DNA from: Azonexus hydrophilus
GTDB taxonomy: Bacteria; Pseudomonadota; Gammaproteobacteria; Burkholderiales; Rhodocyclaceae
Direction: 5' to 3'
Length of the DNA: 64,000 nucleotides
Assembly: GCF_905120355.1 (NCBI RefSeq)
Contig: NZ_CAJHOB010000002.1
Location: forward strand, 124,001-188,000
Part shown: in pieces, positions 20,446-29,833 of the stretch
Layout of the letters: the number at the start of each line of letters is the position of its first letter
Position numbering within the stretch: position 1 is the first letter of the stretch
Position numbers and translations under genes: made by a program
Notes under the pieces: model-generated
What the model was told of the DNA's origin: nothing
What the model saw: the letters and a program-made list of their open reading frames with translations, nothing else
Databases searched by the model: none

Positions 20446-20463
20446 TAAAATCGCGCCATTTTA
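20446..20463. promoter_or_regulatory. Divergent overlapping -10 elements of lptD and amgK
   Basis: TAAAAT (20446-20451, plus) and its mirror ATTTTA (20458-20463, TAAAAT on minus) flank CGCGCC, making an 18-bp palindrome. The plus element is 33 bases before the amgK ATG and the minus element 59 bases before the lptD ATG. No clear -35 is seen for either. Confidence 0.45.
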
Positions 20464-20484
20464 CAACGAAGCTTTCAATCTCCG

Positions 20485-21516
20485 ATGCCTTCCACGCCAC
20501 TAAACGCACGCGATCAACTGCTGACTGACTGGGTCGCGCAGCGCTTTCCCGGACAGGATGTCCTTATTGTCCCGGCTTCTGCCGATGCCAGTTTTCGTCG
20601 TTACTTCCGTCTGAGCCTGCCGGACGGGACGACGCGCATCCTGATGGATGCGCCGCCTGAACATGAAGACTGCCGGCCATTCATCAAGGTGGCGGCGTTG
20701 CTGGCCAAGGCCGGTCTGGCCGCGCCGCGGGTGCTCGACCAGGATCTCGAGCAGGGTTTCCTGCTGCTGACTGATCTTGGACGCATCGGCTATCTGGAAG
20801 CGCTGCATGCCGATCTGTCGCTTGCCGACACCTTGATCCGCCCGGTGCTCGATACGCTGGTGCGCTGGCAGTTGGCTTCCTCGGCCGCCACCTTGCCGCC
20901 TTACGATGCTGCCTTGTTGCGGCGCGAACTCGAACTGTTCCCGGAATGGTTCATCGGCCGTCATCTGGGGGTGACGCTCGCTGACAACGAAAAACTGCTG
21001 CTTGAGCGTAGTTTCAAGTATCTGATCAATTCCGCCCTGAATCAGCCCAAGGTTTATGTTCACCGCGACTTCATGCCGCGTAACCTGATGCTGGTTGAGA
21101 GTGAGCAGGTACTTACGCCGGCGATCATCGACTTCCAGGATGCGGTGTATGGCCCGATCACCTACGACGTCGTCTCCTTGTTCCGCGACGCCTTCATTTC
21201 TTGGGATGAGGAACAGGAAATCGACTGGGTGGTGCGCTACTGGGAAAAAGCCCGCGCCGCTGGTCTGCCGGTGCGCGCCGATTTCGGCGATTTCTGGCGT
21301 GAATATGAATTGATGGGCCTGCAGCGTCACCTCAAGGTGCTGGGGATTTTCTGCCGCCTGAAATACCGCGATGGCAAGGATAAATATATTGAAGACTTGC
21401 CCCGCTTCATGCGCTACGCCAAGAAAACCGCCGGGCGTTACCTGCCGCTCAAGCCGCTGCTCAATCTGCTTGATAAGCTGGATGGGCAGACCGAGCAGAT
21501 CGGTTACCGGCGGTGA
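20485..21516 (+). CDS. amgK: Anomeric MurNAc/GlcNAc kinase (aminoglycoside phosphotransferase fold)
   Basis: Kinase of 343 residues of the APH superfamily. Catalytic loop [15 protein letters not shown] (HxD....N) and metal-binding [19 protein letters not shown] (DFQ) are intact. The ATP-binding N-lobe begins [23 protein letters not shown]. Placement directly upstream of the MurU-like nucleotidyltransferase and divergent from lptD matches the Pseudomonas AmgK-MurU module, in which AmgK phosphorylates recycled N-acetylmuramic acid at C1. That pathway salvages cell-wall sugar directly to UDP-MurNAc, bypassing MurA. Substrate assignment rests on synteny and family. Confidence 0.88.
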   Translation: MPSTPLNARDQLLTDWVAQRFPGQDVLIVPASADASFRRYFRLSLPDGTTRILMDAPPEHEDCRPFIKVAALLAKAGLAAPRVLDQDLEQGFLLLTDLGRIGYLEALHADLSLADTLIRPVLDTLVRWQLASSAATLPPYDAALLRRELELFPEWFIGRHLGVTLADNEKLLLERSFKYLINSALNQPKVYVHRDFMPRNLMLVESEQVLTPAIIDFQDAVYGPITYDVVSLFRDAFISWDEEQEIDWVVRYWEKARAAGLPVRADFGDFWREYELMGLQRHLKVLGIFCRLKYRDGKDKYIEDLPRFMRYAKKTAGRYLPLKPLLNLLDKLDGQTEQIGYRR

Positions 21517-21566
21517 GTCCGCAGCGCGGTTGCGCCGAGGTGTTGCAGCCAGGACGGGTCTGAACA

Positions 21567-22244
21567 ATGAAAGCAATGATTCTTGCGGCGGGGCGCGGCG
21601 AACGCATGCGGCCGCTCACCGATCACACCCCCAAACCCCTGCTGCTGGCCGGAGGTAAGCCGCTCATCGTCTGGCACCTGGAAAAACTGGCGGCGGCCGG
21701 CTTCCATGAGGTGATCATCAACCATGCCCATCTCGGGGAGCAGATTGAACAGACGCTGGGGCGAGGGGCGCAGTGGGGGCTTACTATTGCCTACTCGCCG
21801 GAACCGCCCGGGGCACTCGAAACTGCAGGCGGTATTGCCCGGGCGCTGTCGCAGTTGGGCGTCGATCCGTTTCTGGTGGTCAATGGCGATGTGTTCTGTG
21901 ACGTCGATTTCGCGGCCTTTGCCCGTCATGCCTGCCCCCCGGCTGGGGCGCATCTGCTGTTGGTCGATAACCCGGCGCACCACGGCGGCGGCGACTTTTC
22001 GTTGAGTGGTGAGCGCATCATTCCGGCCAATGGTGAGCAAACGCTCACCTACGCCGGCATTGGCCTCTTTTCGCCCGTACTGTTCCGCGACGTGCCGCCC
22101 GATCAGCCTCTGAAACTGCGCCCGCTGCTCGACGCAGCGATTGCCGCCGGTACATTGAGCGGGGAACGTCACGCCGGTCGCTGGGTCGACGTCGGGACGC
22201 CACAACGGCTCGCCGAACTTGACCTGGAACTGAGAACCGCATGA
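21567..22244 (+). CDS. murU: N-acetylmuramate-1-phosphate uridylyltransferase
   Basis: Nucleotidyltransferase of 225 residues, short like Pseudomonas MurU. The N-terminal NTP-binding signature MILAAGRGERMRPLTDHTPK includes the GxGxRMRPLT motif and the conserved Lys of KPLLLAGGKPLI. The metal-binding Asp is in FLVVNGDVFCDVDF. It acts after AmgK to make UDP-MurNAc for peptidoglycan recycling. Its stop overlaps the pepP start by four bases (ATGA). General sugar nucleotidyltransferase is the fallback annotation. Confidence 0.88.
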   Translation: MKAMILAAGRGERMRPLTDHTPKPLLLAGGKPLIVWHLEKLAAAGFHEVIINHAHLGEQIEQTLGRGAQWGLTIAYSPEPPGALETAGGIARALSQLGVDPFLVVNGDVFCDVDFAAFARHACPPAGAHLLLVDNPAHHGGGDFSLSGERIIPANGEQTLTYAGIGLFSPVLFRDVPPDQPLKLRPLLDAAIAAGTLSGERHAGRWVDVGTPQRLAELDLELRTA

Positions 22245-23539
22245 ACCACGCCCACTTCATCGCCCGCCGCCGACGCCTGCTCAAGACCATAGGCGACGGC
22301 GTCGCCATCATCCCGACGGCACCTGAGGTCGTGCGCAATCGCGACGCGCACTATCCCTACCGTTTCGACAGCTACTTCTGGTACCTGTCAGGTTTCCCGG
22401 AACCGGAAGCGGTGATCGTTCTGGTCGGCGGCAAACGCCCGAAGTCCATCCTGTTCTGCCGCGACAAGCATGAAGAACGCGAAATCTGGGACGGCTACCG
22501 CTACGGCCCGAAAGCGGCGAAAAGCGCCTTCGGCTTTGACGCGGCCTATTCGATTGAGCAACTGGACAAGAAACTGCCCGAACTGCTGGTTGACCGCGAC
22601 ACGCTGTGGCACGCCGTCGGCCACGACGACGCCTGGGATGCGCGCATCGCCCGGGCCTTGAACGAAGTCCGCGCCCAGGCCCGTGCCGGCAAGCGGGCGC
22701 CGCGCGCGATCCATGATCTGCGCGCCGAACTCGACGCCATGCGCCTGCTTAAGGACGAGGCCGAACTGGCCACCATGCAGCGCGCTGCCGACATCGCCAG
22801 CGCCGGGCATGCCCGCGCCATGCACGCCTGCCGCCCGGGCATGGCCGAATACGAGCTGGAAGCCGAGCTGTCCTACGAATTCCGCAAGCGTGGTGTCGAC
22901 GGCCACGCCTACACGCCCATCGTCGCCGGTGGCGCCAACGCCTGCGTGCTGCATTACGTCGACAACAACAAGCTCCTGAACGACCACACGCTGGTGCTGA
23001 TCGACGCCGGCTGCGAGGTCGCAGGCTACGCCGCCGACATCACCCGCACTTTTCCGGTCAATGGTCGCTTCACGCCAGCGCAGAAGGACGTTTACGAGAT
23101 CGTCCTCGCCGCCCAGGCTGCCGCCATCGCTGTCACAGCGCCCGGCCGCCACTTCATGGAAGCGCACGACGCCGCCGTGCGCGTGCTGACGCAGGGGCTG
23201 GTCGACCTCAAACTGCTCACCGGCAGCGTCGACACCCTGATCGAAAAGGGCGATTTTCGCCGTTACTACATGCACCGCACGGGTCACTGGCTCGGCCTCG
23301 ACGTGCACGACGCCGGCGAATACAAGATCGGCAACGACTGGACGACACTGCAACCGGGCATGACCCTCACCGTCGAACCCGGCCTCTACATTCGTCCGGG
23401 TGCCGGCATACCGAGTGAACTGGCCGGCATCGGCATCCGTATCGAGGACGATGTGCGCGTTACCGAGACGGGCTGTGAGGTCTACACCAGTGCCCCGAAA
23501 ACCGTGCGTGAAATTGAGGAAACGATGCGCCATGACTGA
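22241..23539 (+). CDS. pepP: Xaa-Pro aminopeptidase (aminopeptidase P)
   Basis: M24B metallopeptidase of 432 residues that removes N-terminal residues preceding proline. An AMP_N domain (HFIARRRRLLKTIGDG...FWYLSGFPEPEAVIVL) is followed by the pita-bread domain with the di-Mn ligands: LIDAGCEVAGYAADITRTF (two Asp), MHRTGHWLGLDVHD (His), LTVEPGLYI (Glu) and GIGIRIEDDVRVTE (Glu). Length is close to E. coli PepP (441). As in E. coli it precedes a ubiH-type gene, here overlapping it by eight bases. Third codon positions are strikingly C-rich compared with the flanking genes. Confidence 0.96.
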   Translation: MNHAHFIARRRRLLKTIGDGVAIIPTAPEVVRNRDAHYPYRFDSYFWYLSGFPEPEAVIVLVGGKRPKSILFCRDKHEEREIWDGYRYGPKAAKSAFGFDAAYSIEQLDKKLPELLVDRDTLWHAVGHDDAWDARIARALNEVRAQARAGKRAPRAIHDLRAELDAMRLLKDEAELATMQRAADIASAGHARAMHACRPGMAEYELEAELSYEFRKRGVDGHAYTPIVAGGANACVLHYVDNNKLLNDHTLVLIDAGCEVAGYAADITRTFPVNGRFTPAQKDVYEIVLAAQAAAIAVTAPGRHFMEAHDAAVRVLTQGLVDLKLLTGSVDTLIEKGDFRRYYMHRTGHWLGLDVHDAGEYKIGNDWTTLQPGMTLTVEPGLYIRPGAGIPSELAGIGIRIEDDVRVTETGCEVYTSAPKTVREIEETMRHD

Positions 23540-24674
23540 AGCAGTCGAGCTTGAGACCGATGTGCTGATCCTGGGCGCTGGCCCGGTTGGCCTGACCCTG
23601 CATCTGGCCCTGGCGGCGCGTGGTATTCGTTCGCATCTGATCGAACGCCGGCCGATGTCGGCATTGCAAGCCGATCCGCGCGTGCTGGCGCTGTCGCATG
23701 GCGCCCGGCAACTGCTGGAGCAGATTGACAGCTGGCCGGCACGGGCGGCGACAGCGATTGAAAACATCCACATTTCACAGCGTGGCGGCTTTGGTCGCAC
23801 CGTGCTCGACAAGGCAGAGTACGGTCTGCCGGCGCTGGGCTATGTGGTGCGTTACCGCGAAGTGGTGGCTGCTCTGGCCCGGCACCTGTCTGCGGGCGCC
23901 CTGTTTGCCGAGGCGGAGGGGGTGGCGACACAGGTGACGCCGCAGGGGGTGCAACTGACCCTGCGCCAGGGGGAAGTCAGCCAGACGCTGCGCGGCACCC
24001 TGCTGGTGCATGCTGAAGGGACGCCGGGTGACGATCCGGAAGTCAGCGTGCGCGATTATGGTCAGCAGGCGGTGATCTGCGAAGTGACGCCCGAGCAGCC
24101 GCATGCGCAGCGTGCCTGGGAGCGGTTCACGCCGGATGGGCCGCTGGCGCTGCTGCCGCTGGGAGATGAGTTTTCCGTGGTATTCACCCTGCCGCCGGCC
24201 AAGGCCGCGGCGGTGCTGGCGCTGGACGATGCGGCATTCATTTGCGCCCTGGGGGCGCAGTTCGGGCGCCGCCTGCGCTTCAGTCGGCCCAGCCGGCGCA
24301 ACAGTTTTCCGCTGGCTTTGCGCATGCGGCGGACCCTGGCGCGCGGTAACGAAGTATGGGTCGGCAACGCCGCCCAGACCTTGCATCCGGTCTCCGGGCA
24401 GGGGTTCAATCTTGGTTTGCGCGATGCCTGGCAGCTGGCGGAAACGCTGCTCAGTCACGGCCTGACGGCGGTGGCTCTGCAGCGCTATGCCGCGGCGCGA
24501 CAATGCGACCGGCAGGGCGGGGCGCTGTTTACCGACGCTGTGGTGCGCACTTTTTCCACCGATTTCGTCCCAATCAAATGGGCGCGCGGTCTGGGCCTGT
24601 ATGCTCTCGACCTGTTTCCGCCGGCCCGCCATTTCGTCGCCAAGCGCATGATCTGGGGTGGGCGGGGCTGGTAA
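23532..24674 (+). CDS. ubiH: UbiH/UbiF/VisC-type FAD monooxygenase
   Basis: Class A flavoprotein hydroxylase of 380 residues that would introduce a ring hydroxyl in ubiquinone synthesis. The Rossmann GxGxxG is LILGAGPVGLTLHLAL (about 13-28). The second motif DPRVLALSHGARQLL and the C-terminal FAD motif VGNAAQTLHPVSGQGFNLGLRD are both typical of the UbiH group. The start MTEAVELETDVLIL at 23532 overlaps pepP by eight bases; pepP-ubiH adjacency is also seen in E. coli. Regiospecificity (C5, C6 or C1) among UbiH/F/I/L/M enzymes cannot be decided from sequence alone. Confidence 0.85.
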   Translation: MTEAVELETDVLILGAGPVGLTLHLALAARGIRSHLIERRPMSALQADPRVLALSHGARQLLEQIDSWPARAATAIENIHISQRGGFGRTVLDKAEYGLPALGYVVRYREVVAALARHLSAGALFAEAEGVATQVTPQGVQLTLRQGEVSQTLRGTLLVHAEGTPGDDPEVSVRDYGQQAVICEVTPEQPHAQRAWERFTPDGPLALLPLGDEFSVVFTLPPAKAAAVLALDDAAFICALGAQFGRRLRFSRPSRRNSFPLALRMRRTLARGNEVWVGNAAQTLHPVSGQGFNLGLRDAWQLAETLLSHGLTAVALQRYAAARQCDRQGGALFTDAVVRTFSTDFVPIKWARGLGLYALDLFPPARHFVAKRMIWGGRGW

Positions 24675-24698
24675 TCCTCCTTTCCCCGAAGCTGCTGC

Positions 24699-25565
24699 AT
24701 GTCGCCTCTTTCTGCCTGGTTTCTCGCTTGCCGTCCGAAAACGTTGACGGTCTCCTTGTCGCCTGTCCTGCTGGGAACAGCACTGGCCTGGCATGACACG
24801 CAGCAATTGCTGTGGTTGCCCTTGCTGGCGGCCGTGCTCGGTGCCTGCCTGATTCAGATCGGCACCAACCTCTTCAATGACGCGGGCGACTTTCTGCGCG
24901 GCACCGATCAGCCCGGGCGTCTGGGGCCACGCCGCGCCAGCGCCGAGGGCTGGTTGCCGCCAGAGCGCGTGCGCCGTGGTGCCTGGCTGGCTTTTGCGCT
25001 GGCGTTTTGCTGCGGTGTGTATCTGGCCGTTCTGGGGGGCTGGCCGATTGTCGCCATCGGCCTGGCTTCGCTGGCTGCCGGCTGGGCTTACACCGGGGGG
25101 CGCTGGCCGATCGCCTATGGTCCCCTGGGTGAGTTGTTCGTGATCCTGTTTTTTGGTGTGGTGGCAGTGGCCGGTAGCTACTATCTGCAGACCGGTGCCT
25201 GCAGCAGCACTGTTCTCTGGCTGGGAGGGCTGCTGGGCATGCAGGCGGCGGCCGTGATTACCGTGAACAACTATCGCGATCTCGAGGGGGATGCGCTCTG
25301 CGGCAAACGTACCCTGGCGGTACGTCTGGGGCGTCGGGCCACATGCTGGCTCTACGCGGCAGAAATGCTGCTGCCTTACGCCGGCTTGCTTGTCCTGGGG
25401 ATGGGGCATGGGCTGGCCCTGTGTGCGCTGCCGCTGGCCCTGATTCTGGTGTGGCAATTTTTCCACACGCCGCCGAGTCCCGTATTTAACCGTCTGCTCG
25501 CCATGAGTGCCGGCCTGCAGTTGGCTTTTTCCCTGTTGCTCAGTCTCGATCTGACTATTTTTTAG
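24699..25565 (+). CDS. menA: MenA-like 1,4-dihydroxy-2-naphthoate polyprenyltransferase
   Basis: UbiA-superfamily integral membrane prenyltransferase of 288 residues with about eight hydrophobic helices. The N-terminus ACRPKTLTVSLSPVLLGTAL matches the MenA pattern RPKTL..s..PVllGta. The first Asp-rich motif is GTNLFNDAGDFLRGTD and the second VNNYRDLEGDALCGKRTLAV, where MenA has VNNyRDietD...GKrTLAvrlG. It would attach the isoprenoid tail to DHNA in menaquinone synthesis. No other men genes are visible here. MenA-like enzymes can also prenylate other aromatics, so the substrate is uncertain. It follows the ubiH-like gene by 24 bases. Confidence 0.8.
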   Translation: MSPLSAWFLACRPKTLTVSLSPVLLGTALAWHDTQQLLWLPLLAAVLGACLIQIGTNLFNDAGDFLRGTDQPGRLGPRRASAEGWLPPERVRRGAWLAFALAFCCGVYLAVLGGWPIVAIGLASLAAGWAYTGGRWPIAYGPLGELFVILFFGVVAVAGSYYLQTGACSSTVLWLGGLLGMQAAAVITVNNYRDLEGDALCGKRTLAVRLGRRATCWLYAAEMLLPYAGLLVLGMGHGLALCALPLALILVWQFFHTPPSPVFNRLLAMSAGLQLAFSLLLSLDLTIF

Positions 25566-25578
25566 GCAGGTTTTCGGG

Positions 25579-25584
25579 TACAAT
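25579..25584 (+). promoter_or_regulatory. -10 candidate for dusB operon (TACAAT)
   Basis: GGGTACAATTCGCC ends 39 bases before the dusB ATG and matches the recurrent GGTANAATnnC pattern. The -35 is poor; an upstream T-run overlaps the end of the menA-like gene. Confidence 0.45.
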
Positions 25585-25623
25585 TCGCCGCTTCCCCTGC
25601 TGCTGACCGACGCTCGTTTTGCC

Positions 25624-26652
25624 ATGGAATTTGCTGGTTTCACTCTGCGCAACAATTTGTTCGTTGCCCCCATGGCCGGGGTTACCGACCGTCCGTTTCG
25701 CCAGTTGTGCAAGAAACTGGGCGCCGGGCTGGCGGTGTCCGAGATGGTCACCTCGAACTCGCTGCTCTACGGCAGTGCCAAGACGCTGCGCCGCGCCAAC
25801 CATACCGGCGAAGTCGAACCGATCTCGGTCCAGATTGCCGGTGCCGACCCGCAGATGATGGCCGACGCGGCCCGTCACAACGTCGACAACGGCGCCCAGA
25901 TCATCGACATCAACATGGGTTGCCCGGCCAAGAAGGTCTGCAACGTGATGGCCGGTTCGGCGCTGATGCAGGACGAAGCCCTGGTCGGCAGGATTCTCGA
26001 CGCCGTCGTCGGCGCCGTCCCGGACACCCCGGTGACGCTGAAATTCCGCACCGGCTGGAACCTGGCCAACCGCAACGCGCCGACCATCGCCCGCATCGCC
26101 GAGAGCGCCGGCGTGCGCGCCGTCGCCATCCACGGCCGGACGCGCTGCCAGCAATACACCGGCGAGGCCGAATACGACACCATCGCCATGGTCAAGACGC
26201 TGATCCGCATTCCGGTGATCGCCAACGGCGACATCACAACGCCGGAAAAAGCCAAGCATGTGCTCGACGTTACCGGCGCCGATGGCATCATGATCGGTCG
26301 CGCCGCCCAGGGCCGGCCGTGGCTGTTCCGCGAGATCGAACATTATCTGAAGACCGGCGAAAAAATGGCGCCGGCACCGGTTTCCGAGATCCACGCGATC
26401 CTGCTCGCGCATCTCGAGGACCTCTACGATTTCTACGGCCTGGACACGGGGGTCAAGGTCGCGAGAAAGCACATCTCCTGGTACACCAAGGGCCTGGTCG
26501 GCTCGGCGGCGTTCCGCAAGATGATGAACACGCTGCCGACCGTCGAGGCGCAGCGGGAAGCCGTTGACCAGTTCTTCCAGCAATACGCGGCAGAACACGA
26601 TCACCTGCAATACGAAGAAAACAAGACACTAGAGGAGGCGTTGGCAGCATGA
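25624..26652 (+). CDS. dusB: tRNA-dihydrouridine synthase B
   Basis: FMN-dependent reductase of 342 residues that makes dihydrouridine in the tRNA D-loop. FMN/TIM-barrel motifs: NNLFVAPMAGVTDRPFRQLC, the catalytic cysteine in INMGCPAKKVCNVMAGSALM, KFRTGW, IHGRTRCQQYTG and VIANGDITTPEKA. It overlaps fis by four bases, the classical dusB-fis operon of beta- and gammaproteobacteria. Codon usage switches to strongly C-ending near 25740, shortly after the start of the gene, and stays so through fis and purH. Confidence 0.96.
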   Translation: MEFAGFTLRNNLFVAPMAGVTDRPFRQLCKKLGAGLAVSEMVTSNSLLYGSAKTLRRANHTGEVEPISVQIAGADPQMMADAARHNVDNGAQIIDINMGCPAKKVCNVMAGSALMQDEALVGRILDAVVGAVPDTPVTLKFRTGWNLANRNAPTIARIAESAGVRAVAIHGRTRCQQYTGEAEYDTIAMVKTLIRIPVIANGDITTPEKAKHVLDVTGADGIMIGRAAQGRPWLFREIEHYLKTGEKMAPAPVSEIHAILLAHLEDLYDFYGLDTGVKVARKHISWYTKGLVGSAAFRKMMNTLPTVEAQREAVDQFFQQYAAEHDHLQYEENKTLEEALAA

Positions 26653-26882
26653 GCCAACATGACTTGGGGCGGTGCGTGATCAACGCACTGGAGCAGTATT
26701 TCCGGGACCTCGACGGCGAAAAGCCGGCGGCAATCTACGACATGGTCCTGAAGAGCGTGGAAAAACCGATGCTGGAACTGGTCCTGGCCAAGGCCGGCAC
26801 CAACCAGACGCTGGCCGCGGAGATGCTCGGCATCAACCGCAACACGCTGCGCAAGAAACTCACCGAACATCAACTTCTGTAA
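26649..26882 (+). CDS. fis: Fis nucleoid-associated DNA-binding protein
   Basis: A 77-residue protein, a little shorter at the N-terminus than E. coli Fis (98) as is usual in betaproteobacteria. The dimerisation helices ([18 protein letters not shown]) lead into the C-terminal [23 protein letters not shown], the Fis signature. It bends DNA and regulates stable-RNA and other promoters. Translationally coupled to dusB (ATGA overlap); purH begins 13 bases downstream, so fis and purine synthesis genes may share a transcript. Confidence 0.96.
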   Translation: MSQHDLGRCVINALEQYFRDLDGEKPAAIYDMVLKSVEKPMLELVLAKAGTNQTLAAEMLGINRNTLRKKLTEHQLL

Positions 26883-26895
26883 TTTCCAAACCACC

Positions 26896-28500
26896 ATGAC
26901 TATCAAGCAAGCGCTGATTTCCGTCTCCGACAAGACGGGTGTACTCGAATTTGCCCAAGGCCTCGCCGCGCAAGGCGTCAAGCTGCTGTCCACCGGCGGC
27001 ACTGCCAAAATGCTGCGTGACGCCGGCCTGGCGGTTACCGAAATCGGCGATTACACCGGCTTTCCGGAAATGCTCGACGGCCGCGTCAAGACCCTGCACC
27101 CGAAGGTGCACGGCGGCATCCTCGCCCGTCGCGACCTGCCGGAACACCTGGCGACCATCAAAGAACACGGCATCCCGACCATCGATCTGGTCTGCGTGAA
27201 CCTCTACCCGTTTGCCGCCACCATCGCCAAAGCCGGCGTGACGCTGGAAGATGCGATCGAGAACATCGACATCGGCGGCCCGGCGATGGTCCGTTCGTCG
27301 GCCAAGAACTATAACGGCGTCGCCATCGTCACCGATCCGGAAGACTACGCCCCGCTGCTCGCCGAAATGCAGGCCAACGGTGGCGCGTTGCAACTGGCCA
27401 CCCGTTTCAACCTGGCCAAGAAGGCATTCACGCACACCGCCCGCTACGACAGCATGATTGCCAACTGGCTGACCGGCCTTGACGACGGCGCCGAAGCCAA
27501 GCCGGCCGAGGCCGCACCGGTGCCCTCGGTGTTCCCGGCCAAGCTGCAACTGGCCTTCGATCGCAGCGAAATCCTGCGCTACGGCGAAAATGCCCACCAG
27601 CAAGCCGCCTTCTACCGGGACACGAGTTTTGGTGGACTCGCGTTGCCGGGCAGCATCGCCAATTACACCCAGCTGCAGGGCAAGGAACTGTCTTACAACA
27701 ACATCGCCGACTCCGATGCCGCCTGGGAATGCGTCAAGGTCTTCGACGCCCCCGCCTGCGTCATCATCAAGCACGCCAACCCGTGCGGCGTGGCCATCGA
27801 CGGCAGCCTGCTCGGCGCCTACGAAAAGGCCTTCAAGACCGATTCGACCTCGGCTTTCGGCGGCATCATCGCCTTCAACGGCGAAGTCGGCCTCGATGTG
27901 GTCAATGCCATGAACGAGCGCAAGCACTTCGTCGAAGTGCTGATCGCTCCGTCCTTTACGGCCGAAGCCAAGGCTGCCCTGGCGGGTAAGACCAACTTGC
28001 GCGTGCTGGTGGTGCCGCTGGGCCGCGACCTGAACAAGCTGGAACTGAAGCGGGTCGGCGGCGGCCTACTGGTGCAGACGGCGGACGACTTCACCGCCCA
28101 GGCTTCCGGCCTGAAGGTGGTCACCAAGAAGCAACCCACCGCCCAGCAAATCGAGGACCTGCTCTTCGCCGAGCGCGTCGCCAAGTTCGTCAAGTCCAAC
28201 GCCATCGTCTTCTGCGGCGGCGGCATGACGCTGGGCGTCGGCGCCGGCCAGATGAGCCGCGTCGACTCCACCAAGATCGCCTGCATCAAGGCGCAGAACG
28301 CCGGCCTCGAACTCAAGGGTTCGGTGGTCGCTTCCGACGCCTTCTTCCCGTTCCGCGACGGCCTGGACGTGCTGGCTGAAGCCGGCGCCACCGCCGTCAT
28401 CCAGCCGGGTGGCTCGATGCGCGACGAGGAAGTCATCGCCGCGGCCGACGAACACGGCATCGCCATGGTGTTCACCGGCGCCCGCCACTTCCGCCACTGA
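26896..28500 (+). CDS. purH: Bifunctional AICAR formyltransferase/IMP cyclohydrolase
   Basis: Last two steps of de novo IMP synthesis in one 534-residue protein. The N-terminal MGS-like cyclohydrolase domain ([50 protein letters not shown]) is followed by the AICAR transformylase domain with [31 protein letters not shown] (Lys-His catalytic pair) and the C-terminal [19 protein letters not shown]. Length equals E. coli PurH (529) closely. Followed by purD as in many betaproteobacteria. Confidence 0.97.
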   Translation: MTIKQALISVSDKTGVLEFAQGLAAQGVKLLSTGGTAKMLRDAGLAVTEIGDYTGFPEMLDGRVKTLHPKVHGGILARRDLPEHLATIKEHGIPTIDLVCVNLYPFAATIAKAGVTLEDAIENIDIGGPAMVRSSAKNYNGVAIVTDPEDYAPLLAEMQANGGALQLATRFNLAKKAFTHTARYDSMIANWLTGLDDGAEAKPAEAAPVPSVFPAKLQLAFDRSEILRYGENAHQQAAFYRDTSFGGLALPGSIANYTQLQGKELSYNNIADSDAAWECVKVFDAPACVIIKHANPCGVAIDGSLLGAYEKAFKTDSTSAFGGIIAFNGEVGLDVVNAMNERKHFVEVLIAPSFTAEAKAALAGKTNLRVLVVPLGRDLNKLELKRVGGGLLVQTADDFTAQASGLKVVTKKQPTAQQIEDLLFAERVAKFVKSNAIVFCGGGMTLGVGAGQMSRVDSTKIACIKAQNAGLELKGSVVASDAFFPFRDGLDVLAEAGATAVIQPGGSMRDEEVIAAADEHGIAMVFTGARHFRH

Positions 28501-28538
28501 TTATCTGGCCGTTGCCGATACAACAAGGATATCTCCAC

Positions 28539-29831
28539 ATGAAACTACTCGTCATTGGCTCCGGTGGCCGCGAACATGCCATGGCCTGGAAGCTGGCCCA
28601 GACGCCGGGGCTGCAGAAGGTCTATGTTGCTCCGGGTAATGCGGGCACGGCGCGCGAACATGAGCTGGAAAACCTGGCGCTTTCGGATCCGCAGGCGCTG
28701 GCTGATTTTGCTGAAGAAAATAAGGTGCTGCTGACGGTCGTCGGGCCGGAGGCGCCGCTGGCTGCCGGTGTGGTCAATATTTTCCGCAATCGTGGCCTGA
28801 AGATTTTTGGCCCGACCAAGGAAGCAGCGCAGCTGGAGTCGTCCAAGGATTTCGCCAAGCGCTTCATGGCCCGGCACAACATCCCCACGGCCGAATTCGA
28901 GACCTTCTCCGATGCTGCCGCAGCGCATGCTTACATCGATGCCAAGAGGGCGCCCATCGTCATCAAGGCTGACGGTCTGGCCGCCGGCAAGGGGGTGGTC
29001 GTTGCCATGAGCCTGGACGAAGCGCATGCCGCCGTCGACGACATGCTGTCCGGCAACAAGCTGGGTGACGCGGGTGCCCGCGTCGTCATTGAGGAATTCC
29101 TCGATGGTGAGGAAGCCAGCTTCATCGTCATGGTTGACGGCAAGAACGTCCTGCCGCTGGCGTCAAGTCAGGATCACAAGCGTATCTTTGACGGCGATCA
29201 GGGGCCGAATACCGGTGGTATGGGCGCCTATTCGCCCGCGCCCTGCGTGACGCCGGAAATTCATGGGCGAGCGATGCGCGAAATCATCCTGCCGACCGTG
29301 CAGGGCATGCTCAAGGATGGCATCCCCTATACCGGCTTCTTGTATGCCGGTTTGATGATCGGCAAGGATGGCAGCCTGAAGACTCTGGAATTCAACTGCC
29401 GCCTGGGCGATCCGGAAACCCAGCCGATCCTGATGCGCCTCAAGTCCGACTTCGTCAGACTGCTGGAGCATGGCATCAACGGCACCCTCGATCAGGTCGA
29501 AGCCGAATGGGACCGGCGTATTGCCCTGGGCGTCGTCCTTGCCGCCGCCAACTATCCGGACACCCCGCGCAAGGGGGATGTGATTACCGGTCTGCCGGCC
29601 GGTAACGCATTTGGCGAGGACTGCCACGTCTTCCACGCCGGCACCGCAGAGCAGGGCGGGCAGATCGTGACCAGCGGTGGCCGCGTACTGTGTGTCACGG
29701 CCCTTGGTGAAAACGTTAAACTGGCTCAGAAGGCGGCTTACGAGGCCGCTGCCCAGATTTTCTGGGAAGGGCATCAGTACCGCAAGGATATTGGTTACCG
29801 GGCGATCAGCAAGCAGGAGGCACGGCAGTAA
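28539..29831 (+). CDS. purD: Phosphoribosylamine-glycine ligase
   Basis: GAR synthetase, second step of de novo purine synthesis, 430 residues from the ATG at 28539. The start MKLLVIGSGGREHAMAWKL is the invariant PurD N-terminus and has AAGGA about ten bases upstream. ATP-grasp motifs: PIVIKADGLAAGKGVVVAMS, DGEEASFIVMVDG, DHKRIFDGDQGPNTGGMGAY and LEFNCRLGDPETQPIL. It sits 38 bases after purH and two bases before the SulP start, so the transporter is probably cotranscribed. Confidence 0.97.
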   Translation: MKLLVIGSGGREHAMAWKLAQTPGLQKVYVAPGNAGTAREHELENLALSDPQALADFAEENKVLLTVVGPEAPLAAGVVNIFRNRGLKIFGPTKEAAQLESSKDFAKRFMARHNIPTAEFETFSDAAAAHAYIDAKRAPIVIKADGLAAGKGVVVAMSLDEAHAAVDDMLSGNKLGDAGARVVIEEFLDGEEASFIVMVDGKNVLPLASSQDHKRIFDGDQGPNTGGMGAYSPAPCVTPEIHGRAMREIILPTVQGMLKDGIPYTGFLYAGLMIGKDGSLKTLEFNCRLGDPETQPILMRLKSDFVRLLEHGINGTLDQVEAEWDRRIALGVVLAAANYPDTPRKGDVITGLPAGNAFGEDCHVFHAGTAEQGGQIVTSGGRVLCVTALGENVKLAQKAAYEAAAQIFWEGHQYRKDIGYRAISKQEARQ

Positions 29832-29833
29832 CA

